Of a stretch of DNA of 64,000 bases, positions 33,616-42,744 are shown one piece after another (the stretch's first letter is position 1; every line of letters starts with the position of its first letter). Where the stretch lies: the NCBI GenBank assembly GCA_963781805.1, contig CAWAHF010000004.1, positions 2,108,001 through 2,172,000 of the forward strand, read 5' to 3'. The position numbers and the translations under genes were made by a program. Source of the DNA: JAFGPL01 sp963781805 (lineage in GTDB: Bacteria > Bacteroidota > Bacteroidia > Bacteroidales > UBA10428). The notes beneath the pieces were generated by a model, which searched no databases, had not been told where the DNA came from, and saw nothing but the letters and a program-made list of their open reading frames with translations.

Positions 33616-35838
33616 TTGCGATTTGAAGTCGTGTAAATAATTGTTTTACAAAGGATTGTTCTTTGATAAAACCTGTTGTTCCCTCAACAGTACCCTTACC
33701 GGACAACTGGTGTATAGTGCAGCTATTACCGGTTGAAGCTCCGGGAAACGAGTACCAAACGCCGGGTTGTATACCCTATGGCGGGGCTATAAGCTGTGAA
33801 GCGGATAGTCTTCGGGGCCTCAAAAACCGATTTAGGGCTGGGGTGAGCAGGCATGGCCAACTCAGGTAAATATTCCGAAACCATCGAGATGGCGTAAGGG
33901 CGAAAAAGAGGATGACACGCCTTGTACCAAAATGGTAAGCTGGCAGGTTAAACGTGGTCAACGTTGCGTTTACGGGGATGTTGCCCAGCCGGTGGACAGG
34001 ATAGGCCTAAACCTGTATCTTTTGTTATTTACATGGAACATGGAAGCACGGTGCTCTCTTTTCCTGTAACAGCGGGATCAAAAACCCTAACCGCAAGGCA
34101 TGGGGAAACACCGTACAGAGAGGACAGACAAAGCGAATGCCCTGATGTAATGCCAGGGATAGTGGCCACAACATCGCCACAGGTGAAAACCAGCCCACCT
34201 CTGTCTGGTACTTTATGGCATGATACTTTTTAGAACCTGTAAATGCTGGAAAGCAAATGAACGAGAATGAAAATTCATCGTGTGCACTGGCACACCAAAC
34301 CGATAACTGGAACCTCATTATATGGCGAAAGGTTATTCAACGGGTGAACAAGCTGCAAAGACGTATTGCCAAGGCTGTTAAAGAGAAACGCTGGGGCAAA
34401 GCTAAAGCCCTGATGTTTCTCATTACCAAATCATTTTATGCTAAACTATTGGCTGTATTCCGGGTGGCCAACAACAAGGGAGGCAAAACCCCCGGTGTTG
34501 ACCATAAAATCTGGATAGACGGGTATGATAAACTCGTCGCAGCTGAAAACCTTAAGAACAGGGGATACACCCCTAAACCTTTACGTAGGATATATATCCC
34601 TAAGAAGAATGGCAAAAAACGCCCCTTAAGCATCCCGTGCATGGATGACAGGGCTATGCAAGCCCTGCACATGATTTCTCTTGTCCCTCTGGCCGAAACA
34701 ATGGCCGACCTAAATTCTTATGGGTTTAGGGAAAAACGTTCGTGTGCCGATGCCATTGCACAATGCTTTCTTATCCTGTGCCGTAAAAATTGCGCACAAT
34801 GGGTGTATGAAGCCGACATCAAGGCCTGCTTTGATGAAATTGACCATCAGTGGATATTAAACCATATCCCGGTCAACAAATCCATTCTTGATAAATGGCT
34901 CAAAACAGGATATATCCAGAAAGGAAGGTTATTCCCCTCCCTTAAAGGTACTCCACAAGGCGGTATCATATCCCCAATCATCATGAATATGGTGCTTGAC
35001 GGATTGGAAACCACCATAAACAAACAGTTTCCAAGGTGGAAAAACCAGAAAGTCAATTTTGTAAGGTATGCCGATGATTTTATTATTACCGCTAAGGATA
35101 AAGAGGTAATTACTAATCAAATCATACCACTTGTTAAGGAATTCCTCAAAGAACGGGGGCTTAGGCTCTCTGATGAGAAATCCAAAATAACCAATATTGA
35201 CCAGGGCTTTGACTTCTTATCACAGCATATCCGTAAGTACAAGGGTAAACTGCTGATAAAACCATCACGGAAATCTGTACAGGCTTTCAAAGATAAGATA
35301 AAACTCATCATACGCGAGAGCCATGGACTGCCTGCTCATGCCCTTATACGAAAACTAAACCCGGTTATCCGGGGATGGTCAAACTATCACAAGGGTATTT
35401 GCTCAAAGAATACCTTCAGAAAACTGGAGGTATTCATCTTCGGACAAACCTGGAAATGGGCTACCCGCCAGCATGGTGACAAAGGCCACAGGTGGGTGTT
35501 CAAAAGGTACTTTTTGGGCAATCATTTTTCCGATAAACGTGTATCTTATAAAGGTATATATTCCTACCGCTTATATAAAATCGGTATGGTACCTATTCGA
35601 TATCATGTTAAAATCGCTCAGAAGGCCAATCCTTACCTGTCTGAATTTGATTCATATTTTGAGAAAAGGGTATCCTTAAGGAAACGTTTAGCTTTGAATA
35701 GCAAACAAATCACTACTTTTGTTTGCAGAGGTAAAAACAATAGCCGGGTCTACCCTAACAAGGTTGGCCTTAAAAGTGCTTGAGCCGTATGCGGTGAAAG
35801 TCGCACGTACGGTTCTTAGGGGGCGTAAGCTACCCGGT
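33616..35838 (+). mobile_element. Group II intron, copy 2 of 6
   Basis: Same limits and length (2,223 bp) as copy 1. It is inserted after CGTTA of attC 8, and the 3' exon begins AGGGCGC. The R' of the downstream cassette (GCGCCCTAAC, 36511) predicts GTTAGGGCGC, one base shorter than GTTR plus this exon would give, so the fit is good but not perfect. Unique base: GCGATTTG instead of GCGACTTG at the 5' end. Confidence 0.92.
34257..35783 (+). CDS. ltrA: Group II intron reverse transcriptase/maturase, copy 2
   Basis: 508 residues with YADD and the HNH-less C-terminus. It differs from copy 1 by Lys for Arg in VNKLQRR and Met for Ile in CMDDRA. It retains WLKTGYIQ. Intact. Confidence 0.93.
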   Translation: MNENENSSCALAHQTDNWNLIIWRKVIQRVNKLQRRIAKAVKEKRWGKAKALMFLITKSFYAKLLAVFRVANNKGGKTPGVDHKIWIDGYDKLVAAENLKNRGYTPKPLRRIYIPKKNGKKRPLSIPCMDDRAMQALHMISLVPLAETMADLNSYGFREKRSCADAIAQCFLILCRKNCAQWVYEADIKACFDEIDHQWILNHIPVNKSILDKWLKTGYIQKGRLFPSLKGTPQGGIISPIIMNMVLDGLETTINKQFPRWKNQKVNFVRYADDFIITAKDKEVITNQIIPLVKEFLKERGLRLSDEKSKITNIDQGFDFLSQHIRKYKGKLLIKPSRKSVQAFKDKIKLIIRESHGLPAHALIRKLNPVIRGWSNYHKGICSKNTFRKLEVFIFGQTWKWATRQHGDKGHRWVFKRYFLGNHFSDKRVSYKGIYSYRLYKIGMVPIRYHVKIAQKANPYLSEFDSYFEKRVSLRKRLALNSKQITTFVCRGKNNSRVYPNKVGLKSA

Positions 35839-35874
35839 AGGGCGCATTTTGAATAACAGTCTTTACTCAAAAAA

Positions 35875-36519
35875 ATGAAACTTCTATATTTATTCATTCT
35901 ATTTATTTGTCTTATTAATCAATTTGGATACTCACAAATAGATTCATCAAGAATAAAAAAAATTGAAACGGATTACTATAAATTCACTTTACCAGATACT
36001 AGTTACCTGGACAGTGTTTATGCATATAGGACTAAAGCTTGGGGAATAATTGCTGGCGTTGGAAAAAATAGAAATATTACTACAGAATTTGGTTATGGTA
36101 TTGCATTTTATGGAGGGCATTATTGGAAATTTGCAAGTCTATATTTTGGAAATGAGTTCTTATATCAAAATGGGAAATGGATTTATGCACCAAAGATTTC
36201 ATTGTGGGGGAATGGTGGTATGGCATTTGGGTTAAATTTAATCTATTATACAGACTTACATAAAATTGAAAGATTTGTATTTCGGCCAGAATTTGGTGTA
36301 GGTATTTATAAGTTTAAATTAGCATATGGTTATAATATTACATTGACTGAAAAAGATGTAGATGATATTTGGAGGTATTTCTTCGTAGAAAAGAATAATA
36401 TCAGCCTGATTTGGTTTTTTGATACAAAATCAAAAAAGACAGAAACTATATCATATAGAGAGACTTTAAATCATCGAATAAATAGAGAAATTAAAAGACA
36501 AAATAAAAACGCGCCCTAA
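35875..36519 (+). CDS. Secreted, probably outer-membrane, hypothetical protein
   Basis: The 214-residue protein has a signal peptide (MKLLYLFILFICLINQFGYSQ). The mature part has short amphipathic beta stretches rich in Tyr, Phe and Gly (AWGIIAGVGKNRN, FGYGIAFYGGHYWKFASLYFGNEF, GGMAFGLNLIYY, RFVFRPEFGVGIYKFKLAYGYN), suggesting a small beta-barrel. The C-terminal 40 residues are charged and basic. Its TAA stop lies inside the R' box of attC 9 (GCGCCCTAAC). Sole gene of cassette 9, starting 36 nt after the intron. Confidence 0.7.
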   Translation: MKLLYLFILFICLINQFGYSQIDSSRIKKIETDYYKFTLPDTSYLDSVYAYRTKAWGIIAGVGKNRNITTEFGYGIAFYGGHYWKFASLYFGNEFLYQNGKWIYAPKISLWGNGGMAFGLNLIYYTDLHKIERFVFRPEFGVGIYKFKLAYGYNITLTEKDVDDIWRYFFVEKNNISLIWFFDTKSKKTETISYRETLNHRINREIKRQNKNAP

Positions 36520-36643
36520 CATCCGGTATAGTTTATTGCCTTTAGTGTTGGTTTGCAGGCATTTATGCTTTGTATAAACTGAAAACTTTCTCGATACTGA
36601 CATCTCCGAAAAAGGCAACAAACCATACCGGCCAACGTTGGGT
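36511..36643 (+). other. attC site 9
   Basis: R' GCGCCCTAAC (36511-36520) overlaps the end of the preceding gene. R'' GTTGGGT (36637-36643) is a perfect GTTRRRY. Arms ATCCGGTATAGTTTATTGCC and GGCAACAAACCATACCGGC. Confidence 0.9.
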
Positions 36644-36693
36644 GTAATGCCAGAAAAACCCTGCAAACATGATAGTTTCTCGTTGATTTTTGG

Positions 36694-36701
36694 TAAATTT
36701 G
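36694..36701 (+). promoter_or_regulatory. Candidate -7 promoter element TAAATTTG for cassette 10
   Basis: TAAATTTG fits TAnnTTTG and ends 4 nt before ATG 36706, which would give an almost leaderless transcript. No proper -33 TTTG is seen. Confidence 0.4.
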
Positions 36702-36705
36702 TAAA

Positions 36706-37230
36706 ATGAGACGTAATACTCAATATATTGATATAGAGATTGATAAATTGACTAATTCGATTGAGAATGTCATAACTGGGGACAGCTTTCAGACTGATGT
36801 TTCACTGATTGATAAAGATGATTTAAAAACTATAACAAAGAAAAACGCATGGTTATTTAACTGGAAAAATGAGTATATGCAGCCAGACCGAGATGTATAT
36901 AAATTAACGATTGATGGCAATCCCGATGTAATTCAAGGATTGATTAGCATTACTGAGAGAGAAGACCATGTTTATATGCACCTGATTGAGAGTGCTCCAT
37001 TTAATCTTGGACGAAACAAAGTGTATTTAGGAGTACCAGGAAACCTTGTTGCATTTATTTGTCGGATTTCATTTCATCGTGGATTTGAAGGATATGTTTC
37101 ATTTACAGCAAAAACACAATTGATTGAGCATTACGAAAAAACACTTGGAGCGATTAGTGCAGGTGGACAATTAATGGTTATTAATACAGTTGCTGCTTTA
37201 AAGTTGATTGATAAATATTTTAAAAATTAA
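36706..37230 (+). CDS. GNAT-like protein of a putative two-gene toxin-antitoxin cassette
   Basis: The 174-residue protein contains DVIQGLISITEREDHVYMHLIESAPFNLGR and YLGVPGNLVAFICRISFHRGFEGYVSFTAKTQLIEHYEKTLGA. These are the strand-loop-helix parts of a GNAT fold: a beta-bulge acetyl-CoA site near VPGNLVAFICRISFHRGFEG. It lacks a strict RxxGxG loop. A 54-residue charged partner gene follows 5 nt later, the layout of GNAT toxins with small antitoxins, although here the larger gene is first. Function as toxin is inference. Confidence 0.6.
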   Translation: MRRNTQYIDIEIDKLTNSIENVITGDSFQTDVSLIDKDDLKTITKKNAWLFNWKNEYMQPDRDVYKLTIDGNPDVIQGLISITEREDHVYMHLIESAPFNLGRNKVYLGVPGNLVAFICRISFHRGFEGYVSFTAKTQLIEHYEKTLGAISAGGQLMVINTVAALKLIDKYFKN

Positions 37231-37235
37231 ATATT

Positions 37236-37400
37236 ATGGGATTGATTAGAGAACCTTTAGACGTAGATTTCTTTGTTGACCCAAGACCGTTAACAGAGAA
37301 AGAGAAAAGAATGATTAGTGATTTCATTAAAGCTGACAAAGAGAAAAGAATAAGTAAAAAGCCATCGAAAAAAGGCACATACACCCAACACGCGGTATAA
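37236..37400 (+). CDS. Small charged partner protein (putative antitoxin)
   Basis: The 54-residue protein starts MGLIREPLDVDFFVDPRPLT and continues into a lysine/glutamate-rich helix. I recall similar small Bacteroidota proteins with a DVDF(Y/F)VDPRPLT core beside GNAT-like genes. It starts 5 nt after the upstream stop, with a poor ribosome site, suggesting coupling. The last eleven codons run into attC 10, so the final residues (TQHAV) are encoded by the R' region. Confidence 0.65.
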   Translation: MGLIREPLDVDFFVDPRPLTEKEKRMISDFIKADKEKRISKKPSKKGTYTQHAV

Positions 37401-37510
37401 AACATTGGGGTTTAAGTGGTTATTCAGGTATTCTGCCACGCATAAAGTTCGTTGTAACTGGACAAGAAAGTAGCCCGCAATCCCCAACGATTTCATACCG
37501 CAAAACGTTG
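37381..37510 (+). other. attC site 10
   Basis: R' ACACCCAAC (37381-37389) is the exact reverse complement of the cassette 10 start GTTGGGTGT (36637-36645). R'' core GTTG (37507-37510) is followed by intron copy 3. Confidence 0.93.
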
Positions 37511-39733
37511 TTGCGACTTGAAGTCGTGTAAATAATTGTTTTACAAAGGATTGTTCTTTGATAAAACCTGTTGTTCCCTCAACAGTACCCTTACCGGACA
37601 ACTGGTGTATAGTGCAGCTATTACCGGTTGAAGCTCCGGGAAACGAGTACCAAACGCCGGGTTGTATACCCTATGGCGGGGCTATAAGCTGTGAAGCGGA
37701 TAGTCTTCGGGGCCTCAAAAACCGATTTAGGGCTGGGGTGAGCAGGCATGGCCAACTCAGGTAAATATTCCGAAACCATCGAGATGGCGTAAGGGCGAAA
37801 AAGAGGATGACACGCCTTGTACCAAAATGGTAAGCTGGCAGGTTAAACGTGGTTAACGTTGCGTTTACGGGGATGTTGCCCAGCCGGTGGACAGGATAGG
37901 CCTAAACCTGTATCTTTTGTTATTTACATGGAACATGGAAGCACGGTGCTCTCTTTTCCTGTAACAGCGGGATCAAAAACCCTAACCGCAAGGCATGGGG
38001 AAACACCGTACAGAGAGGACAGACAAAGCGAATGCCCTGATGTAATGTCAGGGATAGTGGCCACAACATCGCCACAGGTGAAAACCAGCCCACCTCTGTC
38101 TGGTACTTTATGGCATGATACTTTTTAGAACCTGTAAATGCTGGAAAGCAAATGAACGAGAATGAAAATTCATCGTGTGCACTGGCACACCAAACCGATA
38201 ACTGGAACCTCATTATATGGCGAAAGGTTATTCAACGGGTGAACAGGCTGCAAAGACGTATTGCCAAGGCTGTTAAAGAGAAACGCTGGGGCAAAGCTAA
38301 AGCCCTGATGTTTCTCATTACCAAATCCTTTTATGCTAAACTATTGGCTGTATTCCGGGTGGCCAACAACAAGGGAGGCAAAACCCCCGGTGTTGACCAT
38401 AAAATCTGGATAGACGGGTATGATAAACTCGTCGCAGCTGAAAACCTTAAGAACAGGGGATACACCCCTAAACCTTTACGTAGGATATATATCCCTAAGA
38501 AGAATGGCAAAAAACGCCCCTTAAGCATCCCGTGCATGGATGACAGGGCTATGCAAGCCCTGCACATGATTTCTCTTGTCCCTCTGGCCGAAACAATGGC
38601 CGACCTAAATTCTTATGGGTTTAGGGAAAAACGTTCGTGTGCCGATGCCATTGCACAATGCTTTCTTATCCTGTGCCGTAAAAATTGCGCACAATGGGTG
38701 TATGAAGCCGACATCAAGGCCTGCTTTGATGAAATTGACCATCAGTGGATATTAAACCATATCCCGGTCAACAAATCCATTCTTGATAAATGGCTCAAAG
38801 CAGGATATATCCAGAAAGGTAGGTTATTCCCCTCCCTTAAAGGTACTCCACAAGGCGGTATCATATCCCCAATCATCATGAATATGGTGCTTGACGGATT
38901 GGAAACCACCATAAACAAACAGTTTCCAAGGTGGAAAAACCAGAAAGTCAATTTTGTAAGGTATGCCGATGATTTTATTATTACCGCTAAGGATAAAGAG
39001 GTAATTACTAATCAAATCATACCACTTGTTAAGGAATTCCTCAAAGAACGGGGGCTTAGGCTCTCTGATGAGAAATCCAAAATAACCAATATTGACCAGG
39101 GCTTTGACTTCTTATCACAGCATATCCGTAAGTACAAGGGTAAACTGCTGATAAAACCATCACGGAAATCTGTACAGGCTTTCAAAGATAAGATAAAACT
39201 CATCATACGCGAGAGCCATGGACTGCCTGCTCATGCCCTTATACGAAAACTAAACCCGGTTATCCGGGGATGGTCAAACTATCACAAGGGTATTTGCTCA
39301 AAGAATACCTTCAGAAAACTGGAGGTATTCATCTTCGGACAAACCTGGAAATGGGCTACCCGCCAGCATGGTGACAAAGGCCACAGGTGGGTGTTCAAAA
39401 GGTACTTTTTGGGCAATCATTTTTCCGATAAACGTGTATCTTATAAAGGTATATATTCCTACCGCTTATATAAAATCGGTATGGTACCTATTCGATATCA
39501 TGTTAAAATCGCTCAGAAGGCCAATCCTTACCTGTCTGAATTTGATTCATATTTTGAGAAAAGGGTATCCTTAAGGAAACGTTTAGCTTTGAATAGCAAA
39601 CAAATCACTACTTTTGTTTGCAGAGGTAAAAACAATAGCCGGGTCTACCCTAACAAGGTTGGCCTTAAAAGTGCTTGAGCCGTATGCGGTGAAAGTCGCA
39701 CGTACGGTTCTTAGGGGGCGTAAGCTACCCGGT
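37511..39733 (+). mobile_element. Group II intron, copy 3 of 6
   Basis: 2,223 bp, after CGTTG of attC 10. The 3' exon ACCGCACATAAA is the start of the non-coding cassette. The intron-free version of this cassette reads CGTTAACCGCAC at 58808-58819, which proves insertion between GTTR and ACCGCAC. Confidence 0.95.
38152..39678 (+). CDS. ltrA: Group II intron reverse transcriptase/maturase, copy 3
   Basis: 508 residues, intact YADD. It has CMDDRA and Ala in WLKAGYIQ, changes shared with copies 4 and 6. The protein is identical to copy 4. Confidence 0.93.
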   Translation: MNENENSSCALAHQTDNWNLIIWRKVIQRVNRLQRRIAKAVKEKRWGKAKALMFLITKSFYAKLLAVFRVANNKGGKTPGVDHKIWIDGYDKLVAAENLKNRGYTPKPLRRIYIPKKNGKKRPLSIPCMDDRAMQALHMISLVPLAETMADLNSYGFREKRSCADAIAQCFLILCRKNCAQWVYEADIKACFDEIDHQWILNHIPVNKSILDKWLKAGYIQKGRLFPSLKGTPQGGIISPIIMNMVLDGLETTINKQFPRWKNQKVNFVRYADDFIITAKDKEVITNQIIPLVKEFLKERGLRLSDEKSKITNIDQGFDFLSQHIRKYKGKLLIKPSRKSVQAFKDKIKLIIRESHGLPAHALIRKLNPVIRGWSNYHKGICSKNTFRKLEVFIFGQTWKWATRQHGDKGHRWVFKRYFLGNHFSDKRVSYKGIYSYRLYKIGMVPIRYHVKIAQKANPYLSEFDSYFEKRVSLRKRLALNSKQITTFVCRGKNNSRVYPNKVGLKSA

Positions 39734-40135
39734 ACCGCACATAAAAAATTTGCATTCTGGTACGTTCTTACATTCGGTAATTTGGTCATGTTCGCTCAGG
39801 CAGCAGAGCAGGTACTTATTTAAAAAATTCTGGCGGAATTTAACGTCGGTACATATTTACCAGAATTAATCAAATGGGCAGTGATGGCACGCCCGGTCAT
39901 TTCGTTAGATTGGCCTGCCCACGCCCTGGTATTTTTGTCCTTCTGCTGATTCGGCAGAGTTCTGCCATTGATAGTATATTTTGCCAATATGTTGATAAAT
40001 AAATAATTACGTGCGGTAACATTAAGTATATTTCATTGCCGGCCAGTTGGTTTGCCAATTTAAGTTCTTTTGGTTACATTCGTGCAAACTGTCAAATGAA
40101 GGCATTGTATCCGGCAACAAAATATACTCATTGCG
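39734..40135 (+). other. Non-coding cassette, copy 1 of 3
   Basis: A 402-bp cassette repeats at 47752-48153 and 58811-59214 with only a few differences. It has no convincing gene: the only frames are a 42-codon ATG frame (39874-40002) and a 26-codon antisense frame, both with odd composition. It contains the overlapping hairpins TCTGC-TGATTCG-GCAGA and GGCAGA-GT-TCTGCC (about 39941-39966) followed by TATATTTTG, so a regulatory RNA or promoter function is possible. Next gene: the helicase at 40162. Confidence 0.7.
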
Positions 40136-40141
40136 TTCTAG
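40011..40141 (+). other. attC site 11
   Basis: R' GTGCGGTAAC (40011-40020) matches the cassette start GTTAACCGCAC seen intact at 58809. R'' GTTCTAG (40135-40141). Arms AGTATATTTCATTGCCGG and CCGGCAACAAAATATACT. Confidence 0.9.
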
Positions 40142-40161
40142 GCAATTAAAAACAACAACAG

Positions 40162-42090
40162 ATGACAAAATTACTTTCGATTGATAACATTGATAGCTTT
40201 ATAAAGGTTAGAGACATAAAAGAGGATGAAGTCAATCCAAGTGTAATCAAATCTGTTCAAGCACTTAATGAGAAAACAGAATTAGAACCATTTATAAGGC
40301 AATGTATCTATGATTTTAATGATACTCCACATGGCCCAACAGAAATAACTGATATATTAACTGTAAAAACGAAGGTAAAAGCTTCAGATGCTTACTCAGC
40401 ATTTATTCTTAAAGGCAAATCTTTTAAGACTGTTAAAGCTCAAGATGTTGCTCATCAAATATACCGATTGACAAAAATTAGCGGATTAGATTTAGCAATA
40501 TTTGCATATACAGGTAATGTTTTAGATCAAGTAACAGAACAATTTGTTTCGACCTGCAAAGAAATTGACTGTTATTATTCGTTATGGAGTAGTTTAGAAA
40601 TTGCAAGATTATTTATAGCATTCGGAATTCTTTGTCCAAAGGATGGTAATATAATTGAAAATGGGAAGTGTGTGTGTGGTTATACTCCACCAAAAGAGGA
40701 ATTAAATATTTTTCAGAAACAAGCACTAAACGAGTTAAATACATCCCATAAACTGATGCTGAAAGGGGGTCTAGTTGTATTGCCAACTGGAACTGGGAAA
40801 ACTAGGATAGCTGTTTTGGATATAAAAAACAACAAATTTCAAAATGTGCTTTATATTGCCCACACAAAAGAAATTCTTGATGATGCAGAAAAAGAATTCT
40901 TAAATTTCTTTCATAAAAATGATTTACATCGAATTACAAGTGAAGAAGATTTTTTAACAAGGAAAAGAATAAGTTTTTGTACAATTCAACTCATTTCTAA
41001 TCATAAAAATAAGCTTTCGGAAGATTTATATGATTATGTTGTAGTTGATGAATTCCACCATGGAGCTGCCAAAACATATAAAAGTTTGATTGACTATTTT
41101 GATTATCAATTTTTACTTGGTTTAACTGCAACTCCTTTCAGAGGTGACCGAAAGGATATTTCTGAACTCTGCAACGGAAATTATATAATCTCTGTTGAAC
41201 TAAGACAGGCTATTGAAGCTGGAATATTAAGTCCCTATAATTATTATGGTTGTTTTGATGACATTGACTATACTAAAATTAAACATGACGGAGAGAAGTA
41301 TGACGTAAAAGATTTGGAGAGAAATCTAATTATCCCCAAAAGAGATTTAGCCATCTTTTCAAAATGGAGTGAATTAGCTGACGATAAATCAACTATTGGT
41401 TTCTGTTGCACTAAAAAGCATGCAAAGCGTTGTGCTGACTATTTCAATCAAAATGGTATCAAATCGGATGTATATTTGTCTGACACACCTAATAGAGAGC
41501 AAATTTTAAAGAATTTTAATAGTGGCGAAATAAAAGTACTATTCGCCGTTGACGTTTTAAATGAAGGAATTAATCTGCCATTTGTGGAATGTTTATTATT
41601 TTTAAGACCAACAGAATCAAAAAGAGTATTCTTACAGCAATTAGGTAGAGGCCTTCGTAAATATCCCGGAAAATTTAAAACAATAGTTCTTGACTTCATT
41701 GGTAATTTTTCTAATGCATATCGGATAGTAGAATACTTAGGATTAAGTGAATTTGAGGATGATGATAGTGCAATCTTTGGATTTAGGTTTAAATCAACAA
41801 AAGAATTATTCAATCTGCCATTAGATTGCGAGATTCATTTTGATGATAGAGTAATTGATATTTTTTCAAATCAAGTATATTCAAATCTGAAAAACATAAC
41901 TAGGTTTAATATCACAAGGATTCTTATTCAGCAATATATTAAACTTTGTGTACAATTAGGCAAACGAGCAAATTGGAGAGAAATTGATAGAAACTGCCTT
42001 CTTAACTCTGAAATCTATAAAATTCTTTTCCAAAACATAAAACAGTTACATAGTTTATTAAATGAAGATTTGAAAAATTTAGGAATATAA
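40162..42090 (+). CDS. DEAD/DEAH helicase with nuclease-like N-terminus (putative defence gene)
   Basis: The 642-residue protein has a superfamily 2 helicase core: Walker A LPTGTGKT (207-214), DEFHH (296-300), TATPFRGD, then VLFAVDVLNEGINLP and QLGRGLRKYPGK (motifs V and VI). Residues 1-150 have a GPTEITD...SAFILKGKSFKTVKAQDVAHQIY pattern reminiscent of Mrr-type restriction nucleases, with the E61/D64 and K84 spacing, though not a firm match. A CPKDGN...CVCGY cysteine cluster (158-172) joins the two. Such fusions occur as single-gene phage restriction systems. Sole gene of cassette 12, 26 nt after the cassette start. Confidence 0.75.
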   Translation: MTKLLSIDNIDSFIKVRDIKEDEVNPSVIKSVQALNEKTELEPFIRQCIYDFNDTPHGPTEITDILTVKTKVKASDAYSAFILKGKSFKTVKAQDVAHQIYRLTKISGLDLAIFAYTGNVLDQVTEQFVSTCKEIDCYYSLWSSLEIARLFIAFGILCPKDGNIIENGKCVCGYTPPKEELNIFQKQALNELNTSHKLMLKGGLVVLPTGTGKTRIAVLDIKNNKFQNVLYIAHTKEILDDAEKEFLNFFHKNDLHRITSEEDFLTRKRISFCTIQLISNHKNKLSEDLYDYVVVDEFHHGAAKTYKSLIDYFDYQFLLGLTATPFRGDRKDISELCNGNYIISVELRQAIEAGILSPYNYYGCFDDIDYTKIKHDGEKYDVKDLERNLIIPKRDLAIFSKWSELADDKSTIGFCCTKKHAKRCADYFNQNGIKSDVYLSDTPNREQILKNFNSGEIKVLFAVDVLNEGINLPFVECLLFLRPTESKRVFLQQLGRGLRKYPGKFKTIVLDFIGNFSNAYRIVEYLGLSEFEDDDSAIFGFRFKSTKELFNLPLDCEIHFDDRVIDIFSNQVYSNLKNITRFNITRILIQQYIKLCVQLGKRANWREIDRNCLLNSEIYKILFQNIKQLHSLLNEDLKNLGI

Positions 42091-42092
42091 AC

Positions 42093-42224
42093 TGCGTAGA
42101 ACACGCGGTATAAAAAATTGCCGGTTCAGTAGGTTATTCAAGGGTTGTAGCCCGCTTCAACTTTTGTGTAACTTGACAGGAAATCACCCGCAATCGGCAA
42201 CTTTTCATACCGCCACCGTTACCA
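42093..42224 (+). other. attC site 12
   Basis: R' TGCGTAGAAC (42093-42102) pairs with the cassette 12 start GTTCTAGGCA (40135), one mismatch. R'' GTTACCA (42218-42224). Confidence 0.9.
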
Positions 42225-42258
42225 ACAAGGCAGAGAGACAAGGTGCAATAAATAAAAC

Positions 42259-42744
42259 ATGATGACTGAAGATTTTAAAAACAGATTTGATTTATCAATA
42301 CGGAGAAGAAGATATTACAGCGAGGATTGTGGATTGAGTTCTTGTCCAGAATGTGGATTACCATTGATTGAGGATGGTTGCACTGTAATAATTGCAGCAA
42401 AATCTGATACAGATGAAGGCGAGTTTATGAGTAATATGACTGGTAGCCATTTTTGTGAATGCTGTCCTGTAGTGGTTTTTGACTCAGATAAAGTTGAGCA
42501 AGCGGCAAGACTAGGAATTAGAGGAGACTCAAACCTAAGATATTTGATTGGCGGGATTGTTAATTTTAACGCAATTCCACAAGAAAAAAGACACTTAGAA
42601 ATTGGGATAAAAGGTAATCCTGTACCATTAGTTCGCTTTTTACCTGACTTGAATAAAACATCGGTTGTAAATGAGAAAAAAGTAGGCAGAAATGAACCAT
42701 GTCCATGTGGTAGTGGGAAGAAATATAAAAAGTGTTGTGGATAA
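42259..42744 (+). CDS. SEC-C motif protein
   Basis: The 161-residue protein ends in a SEC-C zinc motif NEPCPCGSGKKYKKCCG (C148, C150, C159, C160), as in the SecA tail. Its N-terminus has two CxxC-like pairs (SSCPECGLP about 28-36, HFCECCPVV about 67-75), so it may bind two zinc ions. No further domain is recognised. SEC-C modules mediate protein or ribosome contacts. Its stop overlaps the ATG of the next frame by one base (TAATG). Confidence 0.8.
   Translation: MMTEDFKNRFDLSIRRRRYYSEDCGLSSCPECGLPLIEDGCTVIIAAKSDTDEGEFMSNMTGSHFCECCPVVVFDSDKVEQAARLGIRGDSNLRYLIGGIVNFNAIPQEKRHLEIGIKGNPVPLVRFLPDLNKTSVVNEKKVGRNEPCPCGSGKKYKKCCG

Noticed and set aside
39874..40002. 42-codon frame in the non-coding cassette
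   Set aside because: Unusual composition, no ribosome site, and it crosses the hairpins. The three copies are too similar to show coding constraint.
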